From DATFFO01 sp963744905 (GTDB taxonomy: Bacteria > Actinomycetota > Acidimicrobiia > Spongiisociales > ZC4RG35): a stretch of DNA of 64,000 nt. The notes under the pieces were generated by a model, which saw only the letters and a program-made list of their open reading frames with translations, had not been told where the DNA came from and did no database searches. The stretch covers positions 1,030,785 to 1,094,784 of the forward strand of contig CAVUUV010000003.1 in the NCBI GenBank assembly GCA_963744905.1, in the 5' to 3' direction. Positions 45,101 to 54,745 of this stretch are shown here, one piece after another; the stretch's first letter is position 1, and each line of letters begins with the position of its first letter. Made by a program: the position numbers and the translations under genes.

Positions 45101-45507
45101 ATGGTGCTTCGGAGCTTTGTCAAACAGGCCCTGATCCCGGTTGCGATCGTTGTCGTGTTGGCGTCGTGCTCATCTACCACCCTGCAAGGCAGCAGGTGGA
45201 TAGGCCTCTCGGTCGGGGAGCAGCTAACTGCTCCGGGGCGTCAGCCTTGGATTTCATTCGGTCCGTCAGGGAAGCTGAGCGGATTCGGGGGCTGCAACGA
45301 CTTCTCCGGCAGCTACCAAGTGGAAGGAGATCAGCTTCTTTTGAGTGATCTGCTCCACACGACGACTTCGTGTGACGATCGCTCGGCTGAGGACCTGGAC
45401 AACGACTATTTGCCGTTCTCGTTGACGATCCTCATATTGACCTCCACGCTGCGCAGCTTCGGCTTGTGGGAACATCCGACGAGGCACTCTTCGAGAAAGC
45501 TGCCTGA
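45101..45507 (+). pseudogene. META-domain (HslJ-like) lipoprotein, frameshifted
   Basis: ATG 45101 with GGGGAGG. Lipobox VVVLASCSS, then a META/HslJ pattern: ISFGPSGKLSGFGGCNDFSG, LLLSDLLHTTTSCDDR. Near 45415 the frame shifts; the next frame continues with DDPHIDLHAAQLRLVGTSDE and EALFEKAA then TGA 45505, a normal family end. Read without the shift, the tail is unrelated. Confidence 0.75.
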
Positions 45508-45732
45508 CCTGCCATTTCCGGCCCAATTGTGGCTCCGCTCGAAGCGACTCGTGGCCCAACTGCGAAGAAGTGAACACGCACTGTCGCGAGGTGCGAGTCC
45601 GAACACGTGGCTGGTACACCCGTCACACGCACTATGACGACTGACGTGCGTAGCGGTCTCGAAGGCGGACCATCTGTGATGGATGAACCGCACTGGGTTT
45701 GATGGAGACCCGTTGGTTTGGTTTCCAAGTCT

Positions 45733-46042
45733 TCATCTGGTGGTGGCTAGTTGAGCGTAGTGGGCCTCCTCGTGCTCGTTGGGTGGGATGTCACCGAGGT
45801 AGCCGTGGAGCCGTTCGGTGTTGTACCAGTGGACCCATGACAGGGTGGCCAGTTCGACCTCCTCGATGCTGCGCCAGGGCCCTTGGTCGGGTCCGTAGAT
45901 GAGTTCGGTCTTGTAGAGCCCGTTGATGGTTTCGGCGAGGGCGTTGTCGTAGCTGTCCCCGACCGAGCCGATCGAGGGTTGCGCTCCGAGTTCGAGGAGT
46001 CGTTCTCCCCACCGCACCGAGGTGAATTGGGATCCGGCGTCG
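45733..46042 (-). pseudogene. IS3 orfB, 3' part
   Basis: Encodes the C-terminal half of the DDE integrase: SDAGSQFTSVRWGE, SYDNALAETINGLYK with the catalytic Glu, and WVHWYNTERLHGYLGDIPP. Continuous with the 5' part at 49492-50069 once the RIT element is removed. Confidence 0.85.
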
Positions 46043-46070
46043 CTGTTAAGCCGAATTCGGCTTAACAGCG
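46041..46070. repeat. 30-bp perfect palindrome at the RIT/IS3 junction
   Basis: Bases 46041-46070 are a perfect palindrome centred on GAATTC. Each arm is CGCTGTTAAGCCGAA. The arms carry the GTTAAGCCGA motif also found in both RIT ends. Nothing equivalent lies at the other junction (49492). Confidence 0.85.
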
Positions 46071-46157
46071 ATTATGCCGAGGTTTGCGTTAAGCCGAGGA
46101 ACCCTGGTTTGCCGATGCTGGTGGGGGTTTCTGACTGAGTCTTCGGTTTAACGAATT
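46069..46157 (+). repeat. RIT left inverted repeat
   Basis: Begins CGATTATGCCGAGGTTTGCG and carries GTTAAGCCGA (46088) and its inverted degenerate partner TCGGTTTAAC (46143). Matches the right end with only a few differences. Confidence 0.85.
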
Positions 46158-46161
46158 GCTC

Positions 46162-47200
46162 TTATCGGAGGGTGTAGAGGGCTTGGAGTTTGTCGTCGGT
46201 GAGCCGTTCCGCCGGTGGTGTGTTGATGGCGGGGTTGGCTGCGTCGATGGCTTCTCGCATCATGTCGAGGGTCGCGAAGGCGTAGAACGTCGACGTGGTG
46301 GAGGTGTTCTCGTGGCCGAGGAGACGCATGACGAGCGGCAGGGGGATTCCTTGTCGGTAGAGGTCCATGGCTTTGGTCTTTCGCAGCATGTGACAGTGGA
46401 TGCTCTCGGGAACGGAGGGACACTCCACGCGCGGTAGCGGCGGCTTTCTTGAGGACCGCCGAGACGGTGTCGGTGGAGAGGCGGGTCGCCTGTCCGTGGT
46501 GCAGGCTGTAGAACAGCGGCCTGGCCGCAGCCAGCTCCTCGGGGTTGGGGTGGAACTCGGCCAGGTAAACCCTGAGATGTTCGATTGTCCTGTCGGTGAG
46601 CGGCACGACCGGGTCTTGTTCCGTTTCCCGGTGAGGGTCACCCTTCCGGGTTCGTCCAGGGACAGGTCCTCGAGGGTCAGGTCGACGATTTCTGAGACCC
46701 GGGCGGCGGTGTCGTAGAGGAGAATGAGCAGCATCCGGTTCCTCCGTGATTTCTGGGTGTCGCCGGTGTGGGCGGCGAGGACTGCCCGGGTTTGGGGTTC
46801 GGTCAAGTATTCGATCGGTTTCTTGGGTGCGGCCGGGGCTTTGAGAGTTTTGGCTGATTCGCTCAGCGCCATCAGGGTGACGTCTTCGGCGGCGGCGTAA
46901 GCCAGGAACGCTTTGACGGCGCTCAACCGCAAGCGTGACCGTCTTCGCTGCGTAGCGGCGTTCCTCGACCATCTGGGCCACCCACCCTTTCAGGTATCGT
47001 CGTTCGAAATGCTCGAAGCCGACGTGCTCACGTTCGACGTGTTCGATGTCAGCCAGGTAGCCGAGGTAGTTTTCCAGGCTGATCCGATACGCCTCGATCG
47101 TCTTGGGCGACAGCCCTTGAACTTTGGGCATGTAGCCGCACAGGTAGTCGCGGGCGAAGGTCCAGAAGTTGGCGGCGTCGGTGTTCGGGTGGCGTTTCAT
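46162..47200 (-). pseudogene. RIT tyrosine recombinase, third gene (frameshifted)
   Basis: ATG 47200 overlaps the stop of the second gene (ATGA). The N-terminal SAM-like domain reads LSPKTIEAYRISLENYLGYL. The frame then shifts near 46930 and again near 46600. Pieces of the catalytic domain remain: DTAARVSEIVDLTLEDL (Arg), then CHMLRKTKAMDLY and RLLGHENTSTTSTFYA (H-x-x-R, H, Y). A repaired protein would be ~340 aa. Confidence 0.8.
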
Positions 47201-48149
47201 TCGAATCCGACCTCCGGTAGCACCGATTGGCTCTGGCGGGTGATGTGGGCGTAGGCGTCGAGGAAGTCGCCAGAGGTGTGGATGTAGTAGTAGGTGGAGT
47301 CCAACGACCCATGACCCATATAGGCGGCCAGGTAGGGCAGCATGGCGGTCACGTCGACACCGTCCGCCATCCACCGTTCGACGTTGGCGTAGGCGAAGTG
47401 GTGACGGAAGTCGTATGCCCGGGGTCGTCGGCCACCTGGGGGTCGGGCTAGTCCGGCTTGGTCCCAGATCCGGTTGAACATCACCCGACCGCTGTCCCCG
47501 TCACTGGGGTGCCGGCCGTGGACACGGAAAACGTCTCCCGGGACGGAAACCCTGTCCGGGTCGTGTGGTCGCAGGCGGTGAGCACATCTACGACTTCTGC
47601 GGTGAGGGGCAGTCTGCGGCTGCGGTTGCCTTTCGACCAGTGAACGTCGATGCGCCTGCCGTCGAGGTCGACGTCGTTGACTCCGAGGGAGCGGGCTTCG
47701 CCGGTGCGGAGCCCACACGAATGCATCAGCGTGAAGAACGCTGTCGCCTGCCACCGCCACGGCGACTGGGCTTCCAGCTGGGAGGCGGCGACGAAGAACT
47801 GGTCGATCTCACGGGCGGTGAACAGATACGGGGTGGCCGCAACGAAAGGGGCTTTCCACCGGTCGGATAGGACGTAGGCGTCGGTGTTGCCTTGAGCTCC
47901 GAGCCAACGTCCGAAGTCGCGGATGTAAGACATCCACGACCGATACCGCCCCGACCGTTCCAGCCGGGAACCAACCCAGCTTTCGACGGTGTCACGGTCG
48001 AAGACCGTCAGGTGCTCTTCGGTGCAGTAGGCGTCGAACTTCCCCAAATACCAGACCCGGTTCTTGCCGTAGAAACCCATGTTCTGTTTGAACGTCAGAT
48101 AAGCGTCCAGGTCGGCGGCGAACGCACTGGTGAAACCGTGGCCGCTCAT
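47197..48149 (-). pseudogene. RIT tyrosine recombinase, second gene (frameshifted)
   Basis: Starts at ATG 48149 inside the stop of the first gene. The N-terminal domain and first catalytic Arg (MHSCGLRTGEARSLG) are in one frame, to about 47540. One T missing in a TTTT run moves the rest (RAYDFRHHFAYANVER, YMGHGSLDSTYYYIH) into another frame ending at 47197. A repaired protein would be ~317 aa. Confidence 0.8.
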
Positions 48150-49351
48150 GACCGCACACCTCCGGGCACCGCCAGCACGCAGTCGAGGAGACGCTGGTTG
48201 TCGACGCTCATGTAATGGTTGGTGGAGTCGGCGTCGGAGTGGCCGAACACAGCCGAGATCGTCGCCAGCGGCACCCCGGCGCGTAGCAGCCTGGAAGCGG
48301 CGGAATGCCGCAGAAACCGGGTTCCCGCTTTCACAGAAGTCACCCCGGCTTTGCGGAACGTGTCCGCTGTCACCCGGTAGATCGAGGCGTGGTCAGCCAG
48401 GGGGGTGTGGGGAGCCACCGCACGTAAGAACACGTGGTCGTCGTCTGTGCCGGGCCGCTCAGAGAGCACGTAGTCGGCGAGCTTGGTCGCCAACATTTCG
48501 GGCAGCGGCAACGTCAACGGGTTCCCCGTTTTCTGTTGGACGACCCCGACCGTCCGTGCCCGCCAGTCGATGTCGCCCAAACGCAGGCCGAGGATGTCGC
48601 AGGCTCGCAGTCCCGTCAGCAGCGCCAAAAGGGTGATAGCTGCGTCTCGTGCGCTCACCACCTCCGACCGACACGCCTGGACCACCATCTCCTCGTCGTC
48701 ATCACCCAGGACGGGAATGATCCTGTGAGAGCGTTTCACGCCGGCCAGGTTCACCGCCTCGACCAGATCGGGACGGCCTGCGAACTTCAAGAACGCACGG
48801 AGATTCCCCACCACCCAGAACAAAGACGACTTCGCCCACCGATCCAACAGCGATTCGAGAAACTCCAAGACGGTGGAGCCATCAGCGCCGTCCAGACCGT
48901 CGATCCCCCGCTGTTCCAAGAACACCAGATAGCTGCGAGCCGTCCGCCCGTACGCCTCCCGTGTCGCCGCCGCCAGACCCCGATCGTCCATGTCGAACTC
49001 CCACGCCGCCACCAGCACCGAGAACTCGTCCAAGGTGGGATGGGGGCCACCGCCGCCGCGTTTGCGCACCGACAGGTCCACCCGCCCCGAACGAACATAG
49101 GAGTCGAACACCCGAACCAGCCGCCCGAAAGCCATCCGGCGTTGGACGCTGAACCGGCCCGTCCGTGGACTCGTCGTCAACGAGGCGAACTCAGCTCCCA
49201 ACTCCGGCGTGTAAACACCGCCCCGTTCCTCGACGAAACCAGCCAGAACCCGAATCGTCTTCTCATAGTTGAAGATCGTCGACTCCATGTAACCGGCCGC
49301 CCGCAACTCAGCGACCACAACCGCGCCGATCCCTCTAACCGTCGCATCCAT
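48146..49351 (-). CDS. RIT tyrosine recombinase, first gene (intact)
   Basis: A 401-aa recombinase. Catalytic residues: Arg in LLTGLRACDILGL, Lys region VVQQKTGNPLTLPL, H-x-x-R in RFLRHSAASRLL, His in FGHSDADSTNHY, and Tyr in NHYMS. The N-terminal domain has the usual core-binding helices (YMESTIFNYEKTIRVLAGFV). It is the first gene of the trio, with a 4-bp overlap to the next. Confidence 0.9.
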   Translation of the reverse strand: MDATVRGIGAVVVAELRAAGYMESTIFNYEKTIRVLAGFVEERGGVYTPELGAEFASLTTSPRTGRFSVQRRMAFGRLVRVFDSYVRSGRVDLSVRKRGGGGPHPTLDEFSVLVAAWEFDMDDRGLAAATREAYGRTARSYLVFLEQRGIDGLDGADGSTVLEFLESLLDRWAKSSLFWVVGNLRAFLKFAGRPDLVEAVNLAGVKRSHRIIPVLGDDDEEMVVQACRSEVVSARDAAITLLALLTGLRACDILGLRLGDIDWRARTVGVVQQKTGNPLTLPLPEMLATKLADYVLSERPGTDDDHVFLRAVAPHTPLADHASIYRVTADTFRKAGVTSVKAGTRFLRHSAASRLLRAGVPLATISAVFGHSDADSTNHYMSVDNQRLLDCVLAVPGGVRS

Positions 49352-49402
49352 GACCAGCTCCTTTCAAAGGCGAATGGACACGGCGGACACTACGAACCAG
49401 CC

Positions 49403-49491
49403 GATTCGTTAAGCCGAAGAATCAGTCAGAAACCCCCACCAGCATGGGCAAACCAAGGTTCCTCGGCTTAACGCAAACCTCGGCATAATCG
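49403..49491 (-). repeat. RIT right inverted repeat
   Basis: Inverted copy of 46069-46157, with GTTAAGCCGA (49408) and TCGGCTTAAC (49463). Adjoins IS3 orfB at the codons for HSD. Confidence 0.85.
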
Positions 49492-50069
49492 GAGTGGGCC
49501 ACCAGCCCTTCGAGGCGGGTGCCGCGGGACCAGCGGGCCATCTCCAAGGCGTCGAGGACCATTTCGGCTCGCATGTGGGCTGCCACCCGCCATCCGACGA
49601 TGCGGCGGCTGAAGGCGTCGGTGATGAAACACACATACGCCACCCCCGCCCAAGTCGCCACATAGGTCAGGTCCACCGTCCACATCCGGTTAGGAGCATC
49701 GGCGCTGAACTGACGGTCGACCAGGTCGGGATGACGGTCAGCGGCAGGATCGGATCGGGTGGTCCGAACCTTGCGTCTGCGGGTCACCCCTTCGATACCT
49801 GCGGTCTTCATCAGTCGGGCTACCTGGTCCCGGCCGATGTCATGGCCGGCCCTGCGGGCCGCCTTCCACAGCTTGTGGGCCCCATACAGCTTCCGGTTCG
49901 CCGTCCACAAAGCCACCAGGATCGGCACCATCACCGCATCCCGCAGCTGACGGGCCGACGGCATCCGCTTTCTGGCCGCGTAGTAAGTGGAAGGGGCCAC
50001 CTGCAACACATCGCAGATGGGCTCGACCCCGAACTCGTCCCGGTTGGCGTCGATGAACGACACCATCAC
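49492..50069 (-). pseudogene. IS3 orfB, 5' part
   Basis: Encodes the HTH-21 and first half of the DDE integrase: YGAHKLWKAARRAGHDIGRD, then WTVDLTYVATWAG with the first catalytic Asp, and ends at GLVAHSD, the second Asp, where the RIT element interrupts it. The start overlaps the orfA stop by 4 bp. Confidence 0.88.
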
Positions 50070-50401
50070 TTCTGTGGGCGGTCGAGCTCCGCCGCGAAGA
50101 AAGCCGAAGCCCGCTTCAAGATCTCATTGGCGCGCCGTAACTCGCGGTTCTCTTGTTCCAGCTTCTTGATCCGAGCCGCATCCTCTGACGTGGTGCCCGC
50201 ACGGACCCCCTCGTCGATGTCGGCCTGGTTCACCCAACTGCGAACCGACTCCACCCCATACCCCAACTGGTCGGCGACTCGTTTCACCGCCCCATGCCGC
50301 TCACCGGTCTCTGCTCGCAGCTTTCGGACCAGGCGCACCGCCTGATCCTTCTGCTCTCGGGTATAGCGACGAGACGTCGACGCCTTCTTCTGTTCCTGCA
50401 T
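50066..50401 (-). CDS. IS3 orfA, HTH protein
   Basis: A 111-aa protein (MQEQKKASTS ...). HTH_Tnp_1 pattern (RRYTREQKDQAVRLVRKL, VADQLGYGVESVRSWVNQAD) followed by a leucine-zipper coil (RIKKLEQENRELRRANEILK). ATG 50401 follows GGATGGAG. Confidence 0.9.
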   Translation of the reverse strand: MQEQKKASTSRRYTREQKDQAVRLVRKLRAETGERHGAVKRVADQLGYGVESVRSWVNQADIDEGVRAGTTSEDAARIKKLEQENRELRRANEILKRASAFFAAELDRPQK

Positions 50402-50489
50402 AACTCCATCCTCGTTTCCAAGGTCAGGAGCCTCCAAGAAACCCAGGGTGATTCAGGATGCCATCAACGACCTGTCTTGCCTACAAGGT

Positions 50490-51910
50490 GGTCAAGTCCT
50501 GAGCCGCCTGTAAACGTGGTGGCTGAGCCTCATGCCACTTCTTTGCCTTGGGTTTGTTCGTTGTCCTTGTCGTCGTGAATGGTTTCGGGTTCGAGTCCGA
50601 TCTGTTGGCGGAGGGCGCGGAGCTGGAGGCGTTCCAGGTCGGTGATTCCGCATCGGGTCCACCGGTCGGCGCAGCGGATGAGGGTGGCGAACACCATTTT
50701 CATCGCCGAGCGCTCGTCCAACAGCCGGGGGATGACCTTGGTGCGGCGTCTTTCCTCGGCGAGGGAGCGTTCGACCAGGTTGGTGGTCCGCACCCAGAAG
50801 CGGTGCCGCACCGGCACCCGATGAACGTTGAGGAGCGCCTCGAGGTCGTCTTGGAGGCAGGCCACCGCCGAGGGGAACTGGCGGCGGTAACGGTTGATGA
50901 CCCGGTCGGCCTGGGCTCGGGCGGCGTCGAGGGTGGGGGCGTCTCGGATCGCCCTCACCTCCGCCATCACTTCGGCGGCCGAGTCGTCAGGAAGCTTGGA
51001 GCGGATGTTGGCCAGGCGGTGGAACCAGCACCGCACCCGAATCGAGGAACCGAACACCACCCCGATGGCTTTGATCAGCCCTGGCGCCCCATCGGAGGTC
51101 ACCGAGGTCGGCATCCGTAATCCACGGCGGATCATGTCACGGAAGAACTCGGTCCAGTCCAGTCCGGATTCTTTGTTGCCTACCGCCAGATGCAGCAGGT
51201 GTTTGCGGCCGTCGGAAGCTATTCCCCAAGCCGCCAGCACCGCTTCTTTGGCGCCGTGGCGGCGCAGCGACTCGTAGATCCCGTGACAGAACAGATACTC
51301 GACCTCGATATCGGACAGGTCGCGGGCACAGAACGCCTCGTACTGGTCCCAGAGCCCGTCGGTCACCTCCGACACCGCCGACCGGGAGATGACCAGCTCG
51401 CCTGTGGCGTCCCGGAAGGCGTCCTCCACATCCCGGGTCGACAAACCCCGGGCGTACATCTCCATCACCAGCCGATCCAACACCTCCGAGTTGCCCTCCA
51501 GAAACCCCATCAGCGTCGACCGTAACGGCTCTTCGGTATCCCGCACCTGGGGGACCCGAACCCGAATCTGACCCTCAGCGGTCGCCACCGACCGGTCTTC
51601 ATAGCCGTTACGGGATCCCCGATGCCCCGCATCCACGTCCCGGGGCTGATAGCGGCCCCGGCCACCCACAAAAATCGCGCTGCTCGGCCTCCAACAGCGA
51701 CTGGACCACCAGCCGAGTGCAAGTCGCCACCACCTCCGAGATCAAATTGGCGCCCTCCTCGACGCCGCCAGCCAACAATCGGTCCAGTTCCTCACGTGCC
51801 ATCACAGACGGCGCTACCTTCCTCATCGGCCCGACCTCCTTGTCGTGCGCTCGCGTGCTCGACATGGTGGCTCGGGCCACCCTCGTTTACAGGGAATCTA
51901 AGACTTGACC
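50490..51910 (-). mobile_element. IS256-family insertion sequence
   Basis: The ends are inverted repeats: GGTCAAGTC followed by CCTGTAAACG and GGTGG on the left (50490-50525), and the same order inverted on the right (to 51910). It contains one transposase gene on the minus strand. Confidence 0.8.
50530..51826 (-). pseudogene. IS256 (Mutator-type) transposase, frameshifted
   Basis: ATG 51826 behind GGAGG; the N-terminus reads VVQSLLEAEQRDF. A run of five T instead of four then shifts the frame (~51665). The rest is in the other frame: GGRGRYQPRDVDAGHRGSRN, DGRKHLLHLAVGNKES, CWFHRLANI, and RTTNLVERSLAEERRRTKVI with the DDE residues. Repaired length is ~430 aa. It could be a programmed shift, but IS256 members normally use one frame. 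Confidence 0.85.
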
Positions 51911-51915
51911 CTTCT

Positions 51916-51953
51916 AGGTACTCACCACCTTGTCTCAGAGTCCCACACCCTTT
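51916..51953 (-). pseudogene. Serine-recombinase remnant
   Basis: About 38 bp closely match 53851-53887, part of the serine-recombinase pseudogene. It abuts the right end of the IS256 element. Confidence 0.45.
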
Positions 51954-52110
51954 CAACTGACTGTCCTATCACCGCGTCTCCTTGATCTCAGCTTGTGGAA
52001 CGATCAGGGCTGCCATGTCAACCGATCATTCCCCAGGAGTGTGTATAGGTGTGAAGTCCCCGTCCGAAAGGGTTGAGTGAAAGAGTCCGGCCGCGCTGCG
52101 TCCCGCCAAC

Positions 52111-52578
52111 GTGGAAATCCTCTTCCGTAATCACTACGCGCGGCTGGTGGGAAGCTTGACATTGGTGGCTTCCGATCATCAATCCGCCGAAGACGCAGTC
52201 CAAGAAGCGTTCGCTCAGGCTCACATCCACTGGAAACGGATATCTCGGTACGACGACCCCGCCGCCTGGGTTCGTCGAGTAGCACTCAACCGGCTTCTCA
52301 ACGTTCGCCGCCGACTTGTGAGAAAACGTCGTGTTCTCCAGAAGCTCGGTGCTGGTGAACCGGTGCCAGACGAGATCAACAAAGTCGCCGACCACGAGGC
52401 TCTCGACGACGCTCTCAGCGGACTATCACCTCGCCAACGCGCCGTACTGGTCCTCCATTACGTCGAGGACCTCGCGGTCCGAGACATCGCATCCGCGCTG
52501 GGCATCGCCGAAGGAACCGTGAAAACACATCTCCACCGCGCCCGCCAAGCGATGCGCAAACTCATCGAGGTGCAGTGA
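52111..52578 (+). CDS. ECF RNA polymerase sigma factor (SigE-like)
   Basis: A 155-aa ECF sigma factor. Region 2: FRNHYARLVGSLTLVASDHQ and AEDAVQEAFAQAHIHW. Region 4: LSGLSPRQRAVLVLHYVEDL, IASALGIAEGTVKTHLHRAR. GTG 52111 is the only in-frame start after an upstream stop. Its stop overlaps the start of the next gene, the usual layout for an ECF sigma with its anti-sigma. Confidence 0.92.
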   Translation: MEILFRNHYARLVGSLTLVASDHQSAEDAVQEAFAQAHIHWKRISRYDDPAAWVRRVALNRLLNVRRRLVRKRRVLQKLGAGEPVPDEINKVADHEALDDALSGLSPRQRAVLVLHYVEDLAVRDIASALGIAEGTVKTHLHRARQAMRKLIEVQ

Positions 52579-53432
52579 TGAACCACACCGACCAACAAAT
52601 CCGCCGACTCTTGACCCGTTCTCTACCCGAAGTTGATCAGCAGCAAGGATGGGAAGGCGTCCAGAGTCATATCACAGCCGCCCGACGCCGCAGATGGGCA
52701 ACGGTCCTCACGTCTGTCGCCGCGGTTGTCGCGGTCGTGACGTTCGGTTGGTTCGTAGCCACAAACAGGCCGCCCTCCCCCGGCGTAGCCTCCTCCCCGA
52801 CCACCACCATCTCTCCCCCACCAGCCGACTGCCCCACCGACAAGCTGAGCGACCAGGATGTCGCCTACCTGCAACGCTGGACCGACATCGAATCCCCACT
52901 AGCACCGCCGTGTCTCCTCCAAGGACTCGTCGGACCGGCCCCCAAATTCGATACCAGCGTCCTCGGCAACGAGTTGCCTCTTCATCCACGGCTAGTGGCA
53001 GGTGCGTCACCGCCAACCTCGGGAAGCTTCAAAGCGCTGGACGGGTACCCAATCGTCCACATCGGCCAAGTCGATCAGACGGACATGCACGGCTTCCTGT
53101 ACTGGGTGGCCGACCCAGCCAAAGCGGCTCCGGTTCCACGGATCGGCGGATCCGTCGGCGACCCAGTCCAAGCCATGGCCAGCCAACCAGGCATCCAATC
53201 AGTCGGGACCTCCGGCGCGGGCCTGACCATTTACGTAGTCGTCCCCGAAACCGCCTCGATCACCGCCCTCACCATCAACGGCCAGCCCATCGCTTTCCAA
53301 CGTCCCGTAGCCAAAGTCAACCTCTTCTTCGTGGACCGGAGCCGAATCAACCAAGCCAGCGACATCACCGTCACGGTCTACGACAACACCGGACAAAACA
53401 TCGACCAGTACAAGCAGACCGTGGGCCAATAG
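52578..53432 (+). CDS. Probable membrane anti-sigma or sigma-coupled protein
   Basis: A 284-aa protein with ~45 cytoplasmic residues, one transmembrane helix (TVLTSVAAVVAVVTFGWFVA), then an extracytoplasmic part with a Pro/Ser linker and a beta-rich domain (GLTIYVVVPETASITALTIN). ATG 52578 overlaps the sigma stop. No zinc-binding HxxxCxxC is seen in the cytoplasmic part, so the anti-sigma role rests on position and topology. Confidence 0.7.
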   Translation: MNHTDQQIRRLLTRSLPEVDQQQGWEGVQSHITAARRRRWATVLTSVAAVVAVVTFGWFVATNRPPSPGVASSPTTTISPPPADCPTDKLSDQDVAYLQRWTDIESPLAPPCLLQGLVGPAPKFDTSVLGNELPLHPRLVAGASPPTSGSFKALDGYPIVHIGQVDQTDMHGFLYWVADPAKAAPVPRIGGSVGDPVQAMASQPGIQSVGTSGAGLTIYVVVPETASITALTINGQPIAFQRPVAKVNLFFVDRSRINQASDITVTVYDNTGQNIDQYKQTVGQ

Positions 53433-53605
53433 AACGACTTCAGCGGCTCAGCACTGCACCGATCACTGATCCCCATTCTCGTTAGGAAACCCACTGTTGG
53501 CGCTTCCCCGGCGCACGGCCCTGGCCTCTTGTGCGGGCGATGTCGCTCAAGTGTTTGTCTTCCAGGTGATTCATCGTGAGGTCAATCCGAGCGCTTCGCC
53601 GGCAA

Positions 53606-53726
53606 CAGATCCCGATTGCCCGCCCGCGCACCCGTCGGACCATTCAGTTTGAGCCTTACCACCTCGTTTGGTCACCGCGTTCTCTCGAGGGTTTTCTAGA
53701 GGGTTATCGTGCAGTCCCGGGCCTCT
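53606..53726. repeat. Non-coding repeat R3 (partial)
   Basis: Matches 42691-42811 of R2, including GGGTTATCGTGCAGTC, then stops at GGGCCTCT, where a tRNA-like sequence begins. The remainder of 53433-53605 holds no supported gene. Confidence 0.7.
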
Positions 53727-53743
53727 AGCTCAATTGGCAGAGC
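53726..53743 (+). other. tRNA D-arm fragment
   Basis: TAGCTCAATTGGCAGAGC is a standard tRNA D-arm. The following bases do not make an anticodon or T arm, and the preceding bases belong to R3, so only a fragment is present. Confidence 0.5.
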
Positions 53744-53762
53744 CGACGAAGGCGGCTCGAAG

Positions 53763-54483
53763 TCAGACAAGTCCGGGGGAGTAGCGTCGGTAGCGATCAC
53801 GAAGTCGAGCCACCTGCGTGGCATGCCAGCCGCGACCCGTTTCCTCCGCCAGGTACTCACCAGCCTGTCTCAGAGTCCCTCCCCCTTCGAGTAAGCGGAC
53901 AGCGCCTTCGACGAGGGGGAACGTTTCAGGGTCCGGCACTAACCGACCGGGGTCGTCCTTGTCCTTTACCCAGCCGAACGATGGGGCTGGACCAATACTT
54001 CGGCCCTGCCCAATGGCTCTGCGACGACCGTCGGCCATTCGCTTGACGATCAGAGCACGTTCAAGCTGCGCCGCCGCGCCCATGACCTGACGGACAAAGG
54101 TTCGGTACGGTCACCCGGATCGTCCTGTGGTATCTCGCCGAGTCCGATGTCGAACACCGGAGCGTCTCGCCTCCACGCCGTCGCCAACAGCGCCTCCTGA
54201 GTGGTGAGCTTCCGAGCGAGGCGGTCAAGGGAGGAAACGACGATCCCGTCAGCCGATCCGTCGTCGATGAGTTCGATGGCATCGAGGAACCCCGGTCGTT
54301 CGCGGGGGCCATTCTTTCCACTGATTGTGTCGGCGCAATGCTCGACGACCTCATGCCCATGGGCTTCGGCCCAACGAGTAATCCGCTCGGACTGGGCCGC
54401 GTGGACTCGCCCTCATGAGGGTTCGACTGCGACAAGCGTGTGTACGCAACCAGTCTGAGTCCGACCCTCGATTCCACTCCCAT
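53763..54483 (-). pseudogene. Serine recombinase (resolvase/invertase), frameshifted
   Basis: Fragments in different frames: N-terminal LRLVAYTRLSQS; then RITRWAEAHGHEVVE, GFLDAIELIDDGSADGIVVS and SLDRLARK; then AAQLERALIVKRMADGRRRA and a C-terminal recombinase HTH part. At least two shifts separate them. It was once a resolvase of ~225 aa. Confidence 0.8.
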
Positions 54484-54745
54484 GGGTGTTCAAGTTACAG
54501 GACAACCTTGTCCTGTAAATATGACCCTCTTCGCCGCCCTTATGGAGCACTCACCCGGCGAAACGGAAGCGGGCTGGAACAAGCCGAGGGGCGGCAATTG
54601 CCACAAGATGCGCTCGGTCTAGGTTTTTCAGAGCCTCCCAGACCCCCGCCTACAGAAGTTGCTGTAGACGGCTCAAGGGGAACAGAGGCTCCTTCTCGGC
54701 CTGCCATGCAGGTTTAGCCGAGGATGACTAAGTAGCCTTTAGGTC

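Larger units (their letters stand above)
46069..49491 (-). mobile_element. Recombinase-in-trio (RIT) element
   Basis: Three tyrosine recombinase genes in a row on the minus strand, each overlapping the next by 4 bp, bounded by ~89-bp inverted repeats (46069-46157 and 49403-49491). This is the definition of RIT elements. It sits inside orfB of an IS3 element. The second and third genes are frameshifted, so this copy is probably inactive. Confidence 0.88.
45693..50446 (-). mobile_element. IS3-family element, split by a RIT element
   Basis: The ends are imperfect inverted repeats CTGGGTTTGATGGAG (45693) and, inverted, CTGGGTTTCTTGGAG (50446). orfA (50066-50401) and orfB are on the minus strand. 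orfB is cut between 46042 and 49492 by the RIT element. Removing the insert restores the D-D-E region. Confidence 0.85.

Noticed and set aside
50530..51669. Treating the IS256 transposase as a complete shorter protein
   Set aside because: The missing N-terminal domain is present in the neighbouring frame, so a frameshift explains it better than a short form.
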